Assembly (NCBI GenBank): GCA_021768705.1
Contig: JAETUG010000005.1
Span: 37,226 to 101,225 of the forward strand
DNA: 64,000 nucleotides
From: Bacillota bacterium
Lineage (GTDB): Bacteria > Bacillota > Clostridia > Lachnospirales > Anaerotignaceae
Direction of reading: 5' to 3'
Below the pieces are notes generated by a model that saw nothing but the letters and a program-made list of their open reading frames with translations, had not been told where the DNA came from and ran no database searches. Below, in pieces: positions 44,009 through 52,311 of the stretch (position 1 is its first letter; the number at the start of each line of letters is the position of its first letter). Made by a program: the position numbers and the translations under genes.

Positions 44009-44051
44009 TAAAACCATTCGTCAGACTATTCTTAAAACCATTCGTCAGACT
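44009..44051. repeat. Two direct copies of TAAAACCATTCGTCAGACT
   Basis: Identical 19-mers at 44009-44027 and 44033-44051, upstream of rnr. Confidence 0.85.
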
Positions 44052-44167
44052 CTGTCTTACGAATGAACTTGCTCCGCAAATCGCCTTTTATTCCATAAAG
44101 AAATTCCTCCTTTGCAAGCAAAAGAAATATCTCTATGAAATAAAAATGGTTTTCTCCGCTATATAAC

Positions 44168-44203
44168 AAAAAAGAGATACCTTTTCGGCATCTCTTTCCT
44201 TTG
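44168..44203 (-). terminator. Rho-independent terminator of secG
   Basis: AAAAAAGAGATACCTTTTCGGCATCTCTTT. Confidence 0.7.
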
Positions 44204-44210
44204 CTTTTTC

Positions 44211-44450
44211 TCAGCCCACTAAATTGATGATGAACGCAATGATCATGAACAGCGCACCGCCGATTTTTGTGTATTTTTCCAGTGCGCCTTCCACAGAATT
44301 GCCTTTGTTTTTGCTCCAGTAAGAATCGCTGCTGCTGCCGCTTACCGCACCCAGACCAGCAGAACGTTTGGACTGCATCAGGATGATAGCTGCCAGAACA
44401 ACTGTCAGGATCATCAAAACAACTGTTAATACCATACCGATTGTAGACAT
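44211..44450 (-). CDS. secG: Preprotein translocase subunit SecG
   Basis: MILTVVLAAIILMQSKRSAGLGAVSGSSSDSYWSKNKGNSVEGALEKYTKIGGALFMI. Confidence 0.93.
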   Translation of the reverse strand: MSTIGMVLTVVLMILTVVLAAIILMQSKRSAGLGAVSGSSSDSYWSKNKGNSVEGALEKYTKIGGALFMIIAFIINLVG

Positions 44451-44575
44451 ACGAAAACCTCCTGTATTTTCACTCTTCCGAGTGTAACATCTTCCGTTTA
44501 CGGGGACACTTCACCCCATGATTTCTATATTGTAGCACATTCTCTTTCCCTTCGCAACAGTTTTTTGCCCGAAAC

Positions 44576-45973
44576 TCAGGCTTCTGCTTCTTCTTTCAGG
44601 GCCGCCTGCTGCTTGGTAAGGCTGCGGAAATTGATGGCGACCATGATGATGGAGAGGATTGCTGCCAAGCCATCTGCAATGGGCCCTGCGAAAAGAACGC
44701 CGTTCAAACCAAATTTCAAAGGCAGCAACAGCAGCAGCGGCAGCAGCAAAAATCCCTGTCTGGAGGCAGAAAGGAAAATGCCCTGCTTCACACTGCCGAT
44801 ACTGGTGAAATAATTTACCGTAATCGGCTGCATCCCAAAGGTAAATACCATAAATAGATAGATCCGCAGATATCTTTCCGCAAACTGAAAATATAATTCC
44901 TCCCCAACCCCAAAAATACTGATGATGGGTCTGGGGAAAAACTGGAACAGCAAAAATGCGGTGATGCTGAAGCAAAGCCCAATCTTCACGGCTTTTTTGT
45001 AGGTGTCCTTGACTCTGTCATACTGTTTCGCCCCAATATTGAAGCCCAAAATAGGCTGACACCCCTGGGCAAGCCCCACTACAAAAGAAATCATAATCAT
45101 GTTCAGCTTCGCCGCCACGCCGGAAACCGCCAGGGGAATATCACTGCCGTAAATGGACAACGCCCCATAATAGGTCAGGGAATTGTTCAGCACGATATTC
45201 ACCAGCATCATGATCGTATGGTTAATGAAATTACCGGTTCCCAGCTTCGCAATCTGCCCAACATAAGCTCCGTTCAGTTTCAACATATCCTTTCGGATAG
45301 GGAATGTCTTGAACTTTGGAAAATAGCGGATACACAGCCCAAAGGAGACGATCTGCCCGATGATCGTTGCCACAGCCGCTCCCTGAATGCCCCAGTCAAA
45401 TACGAACAGGAACAGCCAATCCAGAAAAACATTCAGCACCGCCCCCACAATGGTACAAAACATGGAGTAGGAAGGGCTGCCATCCGCACGAATGATAACG
45501 CTTGCGGCACTGCTGAATAACAGAAAGGGAATCCCTATGGCTGTAATACCCAAATATGCCTGTGCATAAGGCAAAACCGTATCCGTTGCCCCGCAAAGGA
45601 TCAAAATGGGTGTTTTCAGCAGTAAAACCACCGCCATATACAAAATTCCTATCAAAGACATCAGCATCAGACCGTTGCCAATAAATTTTTCTGCTTCTTC
45701 CTTTCGTTTCGCCCCAAGGTTGATATTGAAATTCGCAGCAGTCCCCACGCCGATCAACTGTGCGAAAGCCGTCAGCAGCATCGTCGTAGGAAAAGCCACA
45801 TTGGTTGCCGCATTGCCCAACATCCCCACCATATGCCCAATGAAGATTTGGTCTGTAATATTATAAGCCGCCGTCACAAGCATACCGATGATAGACGGGA
45901 TAGCAAATTTCCGTATCAAACTGCCCAAAGGCGCATAGCCCAAGGGGTTTTCTTGCTTCATCGCCTGGTCCAT
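44576..45973 (-). CDS. MATE-family efflux transporter
   Basis: NPLGYAPLGSLIRKFAIPSIIGMLVTAAYNITDQIFIGHMVG; about 12 TM segments. Confidence 0.94.
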   Translation of the reverse strand: MDQAMKQENPLGYAPLGSLIRKFAIPSIIGMLVTAAYNITDQIFIGHMVGMLGNAATNVAFPTTMLLTAFAQLIGVGTAANFNINLGAKRKEEAEKFIGNGLMLMSLIGILYMAVVLLLKTPILILCGATDTVLPYAQAYLGITAIGIPFLLFSSAASVIIRADGSPSYSMFCTIVGAVLNVFLDWLFLFVFDWGIQGAAVATIIGQIVSFGLCIRYFPKFKTFPIRKDMLKLNGAYVGQIAKLGTGNFINHTIMMLVNIVLNNSLTYYGALSIYGSDIPLAVSGVAAKLNMIMISFVVGLAQGCQPILGFNIGAKQYDRVKDTYKKAVKIGLCFSITAFLLFQFFPRPIISIFGVGEELYFQFAERYLRIYLFMVFTFGMQPITVNYFTSIGSVKQGIFLSASRQGFLLLPLLLLLPLKFGLNGVLFAGPIADGLAAILSIIMVAINFRSLTKQQAALKEEAEA

Positions 45974-46124
45974 CCTTCTTCCTCCCTCTGATTTTCCTCA
46001 TTTTTATCATACCACCCGTCAAAAAGAAGAGCAAGGCAATTCACATTAGTATCTTCCCCATGAATCGTCTTCGTCTTCAAGCCCACTGCATCTCAGTTTC
46101 TTCTGAAAAACATTTTTACAAATA

Positions 46125-46160
46125 AAAAAAGCCTCAAGCAATGTTTTTTGCTCAAGGCTT
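46125..46160 (-). terminator. Rho-independent terminator of the phage-like operon
   Basis: Minus strand GCCTTGAGCAAAAAACATTGCTTGAGGCTTTTTTTATTT. Confidence 0.85.
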
Positions 46161-46164
46161 CCTC

Positions 46165-46734
46165 TCATTCTTTTATCTGGTAAAGGGTCAAATCCTCAAA
46201 GGGGATTTGTCCATAGCTCCACCCCAGTTCCTTCATCTTTCCGTGGGTCATCCAGCCTACTTTTCCATGGGTATTCGTATTCAAATCTACTTTCAGGGTC
46301 AAATTTGCCGGAATGATCTTCCGCAGATGCTTCTGCAAAAAATCCCTTTTCTCCTTTATGCTCAGCTCCAACACCAGATGCAGGAAATACTTTTCTCTCT
46401 CCAGTGTCGCTTTATAGTTTTCTTCCCCACAACAGCCGTCCAGCCAATCCAGCAGATGAAACCAGGTATAAGGGCTTCGGCTGTTCCAACGATACAGGAT
46501 CTCTTTTCGCAGCTCCTCCGTTTCCAGCACCTCTGCCCCCAGAAAGCCCATCATCTTCGCCAACCGCAGCAGCCCGCTTCTCTCCGCCGTCAAGATCCAT
46601 TGGTTGTTCACCACTCTATCGCGTGCTGTCGCTTCTTCCTCCAAAATTTGCCCTTCAATCTCCGCCAACTTCTGAAATTCCTGCAATTCTCTCACTGTGC
46701 TGGGCAAATACTCGCTGTATCTGTTTTCCCTCAT
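46165..46734 (-). CDS. Phage tail/baseplate protein, DUF2313 (XkdU/YmfQ-like)
   Basis: MRENRYSEYLPSTVRELQEFQKLAEIEGQILEEE...; follows a baseplate J gene. Confidence 0.75.
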   Translation of the reverse strand: MRENRYSEYLPSTVRELQEFQKLAEIEGQILEEEATARDRVVNNQWILTAERSGLLRLAKMMGFLGAEVLETEELRKEILYRWNSRSPYTWFHLLDWLDGCCGEENYKATLEREKYFLHLVLELSIKEKRDFLQKHLRKIIPANLTLKVDLNTNTHGKVGWMTHGKMKELGWSYGQIPFEDLTLYQIKE

Positions 46735-47804
46735 GCTGTCACCCCGATCTCTCCCAAAACAGGGATTTCATCCGTCCCCAGCATCGTATTCCCACCGTTG
46801 CCGTTGACCATACAATCGGAAATATCCACCACGCCATCTGCCTCCAAGGCTCTGGCTTCCAGATAGCTGATGCGCACCGTCAGGTATTCGCTCTCTGCCC
46901 AGCTTTTCCGCAGTTCTTCAAAATACGCCTCAAATCTGCTTTGGATATCCGCCAGCACCGTTTCCTGCACCGCTCCTTCCGCCAAAGAAATGCCCATGGT
47001 AATGCTGCAGGTCACCTCCTTGACTCCTTCCACCGTCACCTGGTGTCCAATCGGTGCGATCCCATATCCATCGCCCCTGCTTTCCGGGTCGATCTCCTTC
47101 TGCAGTTCTGCCAGCTCCGTTCCCGTAGGGGATCGCCAGCCTTGGTCGATGATGACCAGCTTGACTGTGCCACCGCCGTCCCAAGCGGGATATACCTTTA
47201 CCCCGCCCACATTCTGCAACGCAGTGACCTTTCTCTGATAATCGGCAATATTTCCGCCAAAAGCATCTGCGTCAAAGCTGGCAAAATAACGTTTTCGAAA
47301 TTCTGTGTCCCCTTCTTCGTCCTCGCCATCTGTCCGTAGCTCCTCCAACATGGCAACCGCCAGTCCATCCATGTTTTCCAAGGGCAGCAGATTTCCTAAG
47401 TAATCATTCCCACAGGCACCTGCTGTTTCGCATTCCAGCACATATCGCCCGTCCGCTTCTCTGGAAAGTACCACATAATAGTATTCCTCCAAAAAGAATT
47501 TCGTGCCCACTTCCATGGGGTATTCCTCGTCATCTTCATTCAGAAAACGCCCGTAAAATGTGGCCTTTACCGCAGGCTTTCTGCGAATGCCCCGTTCAGC
47601 CGCCCGTCTGGTCAGGTCGTCCCCCGTGGCCGTATCCGCAAAAGTTCTGTCCTCCAACAGGTCCAGATCAGCGTAAAAGGTGGCTGTTTCCGCCGCATTG
47701 GGTGCCAGGGCATCAAAAATCAGGCTGCCCTGTCGCTTGTCCCTTTTGTCATCGATCTGATCCAGCTTCTGTTCCATCAATTCCTCATAGCTTTTCACCA
47801 TCAA
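46731..47804 (-). CDS. Baseplate J/gp47 family protein (XkdT-like)
   Basis: SYEELMEQKLDQIDDKRDKRQGSLIFDALAPNAAETATFYADLDLLEDRTFADTATGDDLTRRAAERGI. Confidence 0.92.
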   Translation of the reverse strand: MMVKSYEELMEQKLDQIDDKRDKRQGSLIFDALAPNAAETATFYADLDLLEDRTFADTATGDDLTRRAAERGIRRKPAVKATFYGRFLNEDDEEYPMEVGTKFFLEEYYYVVLSREADGRYVLECETAGACGNDYLGNLLPLENMDGLAVAMLEELRTDGEDEEGDTEFRKRYFASFDADAFGGNIADYQRKVTALQNVGGVKVYPAWDGGGTVKLVIIDQGWRSPTGTELAELQKEIDPESRGDGYGIAPIGHQVTVEGVKEVTCSITMGISLAEGAVQETVLADIQSRFEAYFEELRKSWAESEYLTVRISYLEARALEADGVVDISDCMVNGNGGNTMLGTDEIPVLGEIGVTA

Positions 47805-48205
47805 ATATCCACCGTCCTTTCCGCCGTGATCTCACCAAAGATAGTATGCACCAGAAATCCCGCCGTCACGCTCCCCTTTTCCTGCTGAAAAGAAAAATCC
47901 GTCACCGCCGTCACTCGGTCATCCCCCAGCAATGCATCCTCGATCCGCTTTTTCAGTTCGGGGATCACATAAGTCACATTCTTCCCATACAATTCTTCCA
48001 GTTCAATCCCATAATTCCAATCATAAATGGCATATCTGTATCGTTCCGTCTGCAAAATTTTATGAATTGCCTGTTTCATGGCTTCCAGCTCATCTACTGT
48101 CCCCCGCACCTCTGCCTGTTCCTCGTTGATCTTCCAAGTCAGGCTGGGAATGATTTTTTTCTCGATGCTTGCCATGTTCAGTTCCACTTCCTGTGTCGGT
48201 GTCAT
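47801..48205 (-). CDS. DUF2634 phage baseplate-wedge-like protein (XkdS-like)
   Basis: PSLTWKINEEQAEVRGTVDELEAMKQAIHKILQTERYRYAIYDWNYGIELEELYG. Confidence 0.85.
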   Translation of the reverse strand: MTPTQEVELNMASIEKKIIPSLTWKINEEQAEVRGTVDELEAMKQAIHKILQTERYRYAIYDWNYGIELEELYGKNVTYVIPELKKRIEDALLGDDRVTAVTDFSFQQEKGSVTAGFLVHTIFGEITAERTVDI

Positions 48206-48206
48206 C

Positions 48207-48536
48207 CTATCCCTCCTTTCTTACTCTGCCCAGCACCAAATATTGCTGTCCGCCGGCTGCCCGCAGCAATGCCACAGCTTCGCCGGTCTTTAGTTTTCTG
48301 TCCCGTATCATCCGATAATAAAACCACCTGTCTCCTTCCGTATCTGTCCATGTGCGGATACGTCCGGTTTCTTCCCATTCCAGCACCGCTTCTGTCAGCA
48401 CCAGAAATGGCTCTGTCAGTTCCAGCCCCTCTTCCAGCCGGATGCAGAGAGGCTCTGCCGCCGTCACCGTCCCAATGCAGAAATCCGCACCCGTTTCCGC
48501 CGCATCCAATGCCAGCTGTTTGATGATCTCAAGCAT
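48207..48536 (-). CDS. DUF2577 phage protein (XkdR-like)
   Basis: Position in operon; IGTVTAAEPLCIRLEEGLELTEPFLVLTEAV and KLKTGEAVALLRAAGGQQYLVLGRV. Confidence 0.8.
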   Translation of the reverse strand: MLEIIKQLALDAAETGADFCIGTVTAAEPLCIRLEEGLELTEPFLVLTEAVLEWEETGRIRTWTDTEGDRWFYYRMIRDRKLKTGEAVALLRAAGGQQYLVLGRVRKEG

Positions 48537-48548
48537 TTTGCTCCCTCC

Positions 48549-49232
48549 TTATCCTCTCAGACGCCTACCGCAGCTTTCCCGCTCTTCCCAAAGCTTTTTC
48601 GTCATCTGCTGCATCAGCTTTTCTATGTCAAATGGCATCTCCGTCTGGGGCTCTTCTCTTTTTGCTGTTTCCGTTTTCGGCATTTCCTGTGCGGCTTCTG
48701 CTACAGGTGTTTCCTCCTGTTGCATTTTTTCCGTCACAGGCACGATACTTCGTCTCTTTTGTTCCATTTCCGGCTTCTCCCAAAGGAAAGCCTGCCCCAT
48801 TTTGCTTTCCTCCGCTTCTTCCTGTCTTTCTTCCCGAAAAACCGCCGCCATAAAAAGATGGGAAACGTTCCGTTTCTCCGTCCCTTCTATCTCTTCTGTT
48901 CCTTCTATTGCTCCTGTTCCTTCTCCTTCTTCCCCGGCCTCCAAAGTTTCTTTCTGTTTCTTCTCCGCTTCCGCAAAAAAGAGCTTCTTCTCCTGTTTCA
49001 AAAAGCCGCCTTCCGCTTTCTTTTCTCCCAAAGCAGTCTCTGCTTTTTCTTCCCAGAAGGTCTTTTTCTTCTCTTCTTGCTTCAAAGAAACAGCATTACC
49101 CATCTCAGCAAAAGGATCTTCCAAGCTCTTCGCACCATTCCAAAACCCAATGCCCTTCGTCTCGCCTGTCCCGATCTTCTCCTTCCAAAAATCCAACAGC
49201 CGCCCGAACAGCCCTTTCCTTTCCTTCTCCAT
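48549..49232 (-). CDS. Glu/Lys-rich phage-cluster protein of unknown function in the tape-measure slot
   Basis: ORF with ATG at 49232 after GAGGTGAGAAGG; MEKERKGLFGRLLDFWKEKIGTGETKG..., C-terminal FDIEKLMQQMTKKLWEERESCGRRLRG; no recognised domain. Confidence 0.7.
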   Translation of the reverse strand: MEKERKGLFGRLLDFWKEKIGTGETKGIGFWNGAKSLEDPFAEMGNAVSLKQEEKKKTFWEEKAETALGEKKAEGGFLKQEKKLFFAEAEKKQKETLEAGEEGEGTGAIEGTEEIEGTEKRNVSHLFMAAVFREERQEEAEESKMGQAFLWEKPEMEQKRRSIVPVTEKMQQEETPVAEAAQEMPKTETAKREEPQTEMPFDIEKLMQQMTKKLWEERESCGRRLRG

Positions 49233-49247
49233 TCCCCTTCTCACCTC

Positions 49248-49771
49248 TTATCCTCTGGCTTTCTCCGCAGCTTCGATCTCAAGCTCTATGACAGCACAGC
49301 AAAACATCCGCTCCGGTGTGGTCATTTCCACCCATTCTCTGGGGCGTATCCCGTATTTCCGGAGGGCATAGCAGGCATAATCTGCCTCGTCCACGCCCTC
49401 CTCGATCAGTTTTTTGCCTGTGCCTTCCAAGCCTTTCTCCGCTGCTGAAAGCCGTTGATGTCCTTCACCGCTTCCAAAAGCCGCATATACTCTCCGGGGT
49501 AAAGCATCTCCTTCAATGCCTTTTCTCCGCTGTCCACCCCATAGCTTTCCCAAAGTGCCTTGTCCTGCAGATCAGGCTTCACCACAGAAAGCAGGCACAA
49601 TGCCGCCCATTTGTCCTTTTTGCCTTCCGCTGCCCTGCGGTATTCCTCCTCGCTGACCGCTCTGATCTCCCAAAGTGCCTCTGCGCCGTCCTCTGCAAAG
49701 CAGGGCGAAACACTTACCCTCCTGTTCTCCGGAAATCCATTGTTCTCCTTCAAAAAGTTTTTCAAGTCCAT
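49248..49771 (-). CDS. Predicted -1 frameshift product of tail assembly chaperone (gpGT-like, about 174 aa)
   Basis: Zero frame 49771..49409, then slip at A AAA AAC (49415-49409) into LIEEGVDEADYACYALRKYGIRPREWVEMTTPERMFCCAVIELEIEAAEKARG, stop at 49248. Confidence 0.75.
49361..49415 (-). promoter_or_regulatory. Programmed -1 frameshift element
   Basis: A AAA AAC (49415-49409), 7-nt spacer TGATCGA, stem GGAGGGC/GCCCTCC (49401-49395 / 49367-49361) enclosing AGGCA/TGCCT. Confidence 0.8.
49406..49771 (-). CDS. Tail assembly chaperone, zero-frame product (XkdN/gpG-like)
   Basis: MDLKNFLKENNGFPENRRVSVSPCFAEDGAEALWEIRAVSEEEYRRAAEG...; resembles 51399..51761. Confidence 0.8.
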   Translation of the reverse strand: MDLKNFLKENNGFPENRRVSVSPCFAEDGAEALWEIRAVSEEEYRRAAEGKKDKWAALCLLSVVKPDLQDKALWESYGVDSGEKALKEMLYPGEYMRLLEAVKDINGFQQRRKAWKAQAKN

Positions 49772-49773
49772 CC

Positions 49774-50751
49774 TTATCCCTCCTCAATGCGGATATCCAA
49801 CTGCATCCGATGCTCTCCGTCGGCAAAAAAATGGCAGCAGCTTTCGATCAAGGCTCTTCCCTTCAGGCTGATCTCCGCTAATCCCGGAATTTCCAGCCAA
49901 ATGCTGTTTCCGGCGTAAAGCATCATATCCCCATTGATGTTCTCAATCGTCAGCTTTTTTACCACTCTGCATTTTTCCTGCAAAATACTTTCCGCCAGTT
50001 CCTTCAGCTGCACGCTGTTCATGGTGTAAGGCACCCGCTTGTAATACTGCAGCCTGCCCCATTTTTCCACCTTGTCCGTCTGTTCCACTTCCCATGCCTT
50101 CCGTTCCGTTTCCTTCCGTCCCGCATGATAAAGCCGCACTGCATTATAGGTATCCTGACTGATATCCGTCTTGTATGTATACTCGCTGATGCCACCGTCG
50201 CATTTCAGCACCGCTTCCGCTACCATTTCCTTTCTCTCCTTCACCGTCAACCAACCAGCCTTATCGAACAGAAAATATTCCTTTCCTGTGGCCTGCCCAC
50301 AGATCTCCAAGGCGGAAAGGATAATATCCATCAGCGTTTCCCCTTCTTCGATCCTCTGGGGAATCTTCCACCCACTGTCGGATATTTCTCCCACCTGCAA
50401 GCCATAGTCTGCGGCAATGGTCTGAATGATCTCCTTTGCTCCTTTGTTTAGGAAAACATAAGTGGCCTTGTTTCTTGCCAGATAAAACATCTGATCATAG
50501 GCCGTCACGCTGATGATCTGTTCGCTGGTTCTCTCCTTTGTCATCACAAAGCCGCTAAACCGCAAAATGGTATCTACATAAAGGGAAACCTTGTCCCCTT
50601 CCACGAAATTCACAATGCCATCTCTGACCACCTGAAATTTCAGCCTTCCGGCCTTTCCCATAACACTGGCGTACCATTCCACGCCCCCCTCTAAAATCGG
50701 TGTGGCATCATAAAGACTGCTGCCATGCTGTAATAAAAGCTTTATCGTCAT
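49774..50751 (-). CDS. Phage tail hub/baseplate protein (XkdQ/YqbQ-like)
   Basis: MTIKLLLQHGSSLYDATPILEGGVEWYASVMGKAGRLKFQVVRDGIVNFVEGDKVSLYVD; downstream of the LysM gene. Confidence 0.88.
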   Translation of the reverse strand: MTIKLLLQHGSSLYDATPILEGGVEWYASVMGKAGRLKFQVVRDGIVNFVEGDKVSLYVDTILRFSGFVMTKERTSEQIISVTAYDQMFYLARNKATYVFLNKGAKEIIQTIAADYGLQVGEISDSGWKIPQRIEEGETLMDIILSALEICGQATGKEYFLFDKAGWLTVKERKEMVAEAVLKCDGGISEYTYKTDISQDTYNAVRLYHAGRKETERKAWEVEQTDKVEKWGRLQYYKRVPYTMNSVQLKELAESILQEKCRVVKKLTIENINGDMMLYAGNSIWLEIPGLAEISLKGRALIESCCHFFADGEHRMQLDIRIEEG

Positions 50752-50769
50752 CCCCGTCTCCCCTTTCTC

Positions 50770-51417
50770 TTACAGCTTCAAAACCTGCCCGGGATAAATC
50801 CTGTTCGGATCGGCAATGCCGTTCTTCTGGGCAATCTCCCTGTATCTTGCCCCATTGCCCAGCTGCTTTTTCGCAATATTCCAAAGGCAGTCCCCCTTCT
50901 GTACCGTATAGGTTGCGGCAGGCTGCTTTGTCTGCCTCTCCTGCCCCTGCTCCACCATGGTATTGCCTTTGATACTGTAACGGATGCTTTTCGCCGCTTT
51001 CCATTCCTTCCAGTGCACCTCCACCCAGAAGTCCCCCTGTTCGCCGCCTTTCTCCGTCACCGTGTAATCCTCCAACAGCACTTCCATGTTCCCGCAAAAA
51101 AGCTGTGTCCCGTCTGCCAGCTTTCGGAATAAAATCAGCTGTACGGGCTTTGCCGCCGCCTTGTATTCCTTGAAAGAATTCAGAAAATATTCCGGCTCAT
51201 GGAACCCATCCTCCGTCTGCACAAAGCTATACTTTCTCCCTGGCAGCAGTGCCGTGAATCGGATCTCCTGCAGCCCAGGCTTTTTCGCCAGATTCATCTC
51301 CCCGAAGTTCAGGATATATGCCGTCTTGTTTCGGTTTCCTGTCTTTGTCTCCATCTCGGCAGGTGTCACAGGCAGTAAAATCTGTTTCCCATCCTGCTTC
51401 AAATACAGTCGATACAT
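50770..51417 (-). CDS. LysM-domain tail protein (XkdP-like)
   Basis: [42 protein letters not shown]-terminal [46 protein letters not shown]. Confidence 0.92.
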   Translation of the reverse strand: MYRLYLKQDGKQILLPVTPAEMETKTGNRNKTAYILNFGEMNLAKKPGLQEIRFTALLPGRKYSFVQTEDGFHEPEYFLNSFKEYKAAAKPVQLILFRKLADGTQLFCGNMEVLLEDYTVTEKGGEQGDFWVEVHWKEWKAAKSIRYSIKGNTMVEQGQERQTKQPAATYTVQKGDCLWNIAKKQLGNGARYREIAQKNGIADPNRIYPGQVLKL

Positions 51418-51761
51418 CCGCTGTCACCTCCGTTGATCTCCTCCACAGCCCTGCGCAGTCGGTCATACTCTCCCGCCAGCAGCAGTCTTGCCAGCAGTCC
51501 TTCCGCCCCGACCACGCCATAGCTGTTTTGCAGTGCCGCATCCTTCAGGTCTGGAAAGACCACACTCTCCGCCAGCACCGCCCCTTCATATCTCTTTTCA
51601 TCCTCGCCGCATCTTTTCCAGATGTCCTCGTTCTCTCTCTGGCTCATGGGGCGGATGCGCCAAAGCATCTGCCCCCCGTCTGCGGCCAGTCTTTCTGTCA
51701 GAAGGACTTCTCTTTCGCCCCTGTCCTTCCGATTTTTTTTGTAAAAACATTCCTGTCCCAA
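51399..51761 (-). CDS. Phage tail assembly chaperone (XkdN-like), first copy
   Basis: Follows the tail tube; [64 protein letters not shown] start after GGAGGGG. Confidence 0.8.
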   Translation of the reverse strand: MGQECFYKKNRKDRGEREVLLTERLAADGGQMLWRIRPMSQRENEDIWKRCGEDEKRYEGAVLAESVVFPDLKDAALQNSYGVVGAEGLLARLLLAGEYDRLRRAVEEINGGDSGCIDCI

Positions 51762-51841
51762 AATAACCCCTCCCTTTTTTGAAGCGATTCAGAGCCTATC
51801 TCGAAAATATGATGTATTTTTTCGATGTCGGCTCTGATCTT

Positions 51842-52297
51842 TTACAGTGCGTTAAAGCTGTCCAGCAGTTCCACGCCGCCAAAGGTAAATTTCATTTCCT
51901 CATCCATAGCCGCTTCGTCCACATCCAGCTTGCCGATCAGCATTTCTTCAATGTTCACATCCTTCAGAAGCACCGTCTGTCTGCCTGCTTCCCCCGTAGG
52001 GTCTTCGTTGGTCAGCATCAGTTCAAAGTAGGTGTCCACGCCATTTTTCATGTAGTCCACCATCACCTTTCGGAAGAGACTGCTCACATAATACACCGTC
52101 ATGGTGCCGGTGCCTTCCCAGCCGCCGCTTTTCTGCTGTTTTGCTGTCAGCCCCAGAATGGGGATCGTAGTTCTGGTTTTCTTCACCTTTGCCTTGACGT
52201 TTTTCACCTGCATCAGTTCGTGTCTTTTCCCGTCAATGATGGCAAAGCAGGTGCCTAAAGCACCATTGACGGTGTCTTTTGCTCTCAAATAACCCAT
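51842..52297 (-). CDS. Phage tail tube protein (XkdM, DUF2001)
   Basis: MGYLRAKDTVNGALGTCFAIIDGKRHELMQVKNVKAKVKKTRTTIPILG; GTMTVYYVSSLFRKVMVDYMKNG. Confidence 0.93.
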   Translation of the reverse strand: MGYLRAKDTVNGALGTCFAIIDGKRHELMQVKNVKAKVKKTRTTIPILGLTAKQQKSGGWEGTGTMTVYYVSSLFRKVMVDYMKNGVDTYFELMLTNEDPTGEAGRQTVLLKDVNIEEMLIGKLDVDEAAMDEEMKFTFGGVELLDSFNAL

Positions 52298-52311
52298 CTA
52301 TCGCACCTCCT

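Noticed and set aside
48352-49371. Plus-strand Ser/Phe-rich ORFs (339 aa and neighbours) antisense to the Glu/Lys-rich phage gene
   Set aside because: Glu/Lys codons read in reverse give Ser/Phe/Leu; the minus-strand frame has an RBS and operon context.
51227-51541. Frameshift extension for the first chaperone (51399..51761)
   Set aside because: No slippery heptamer near its stop, and the downstream LysM gene overlaps it directly; the alternative-frame ORF lacks protein-like character.
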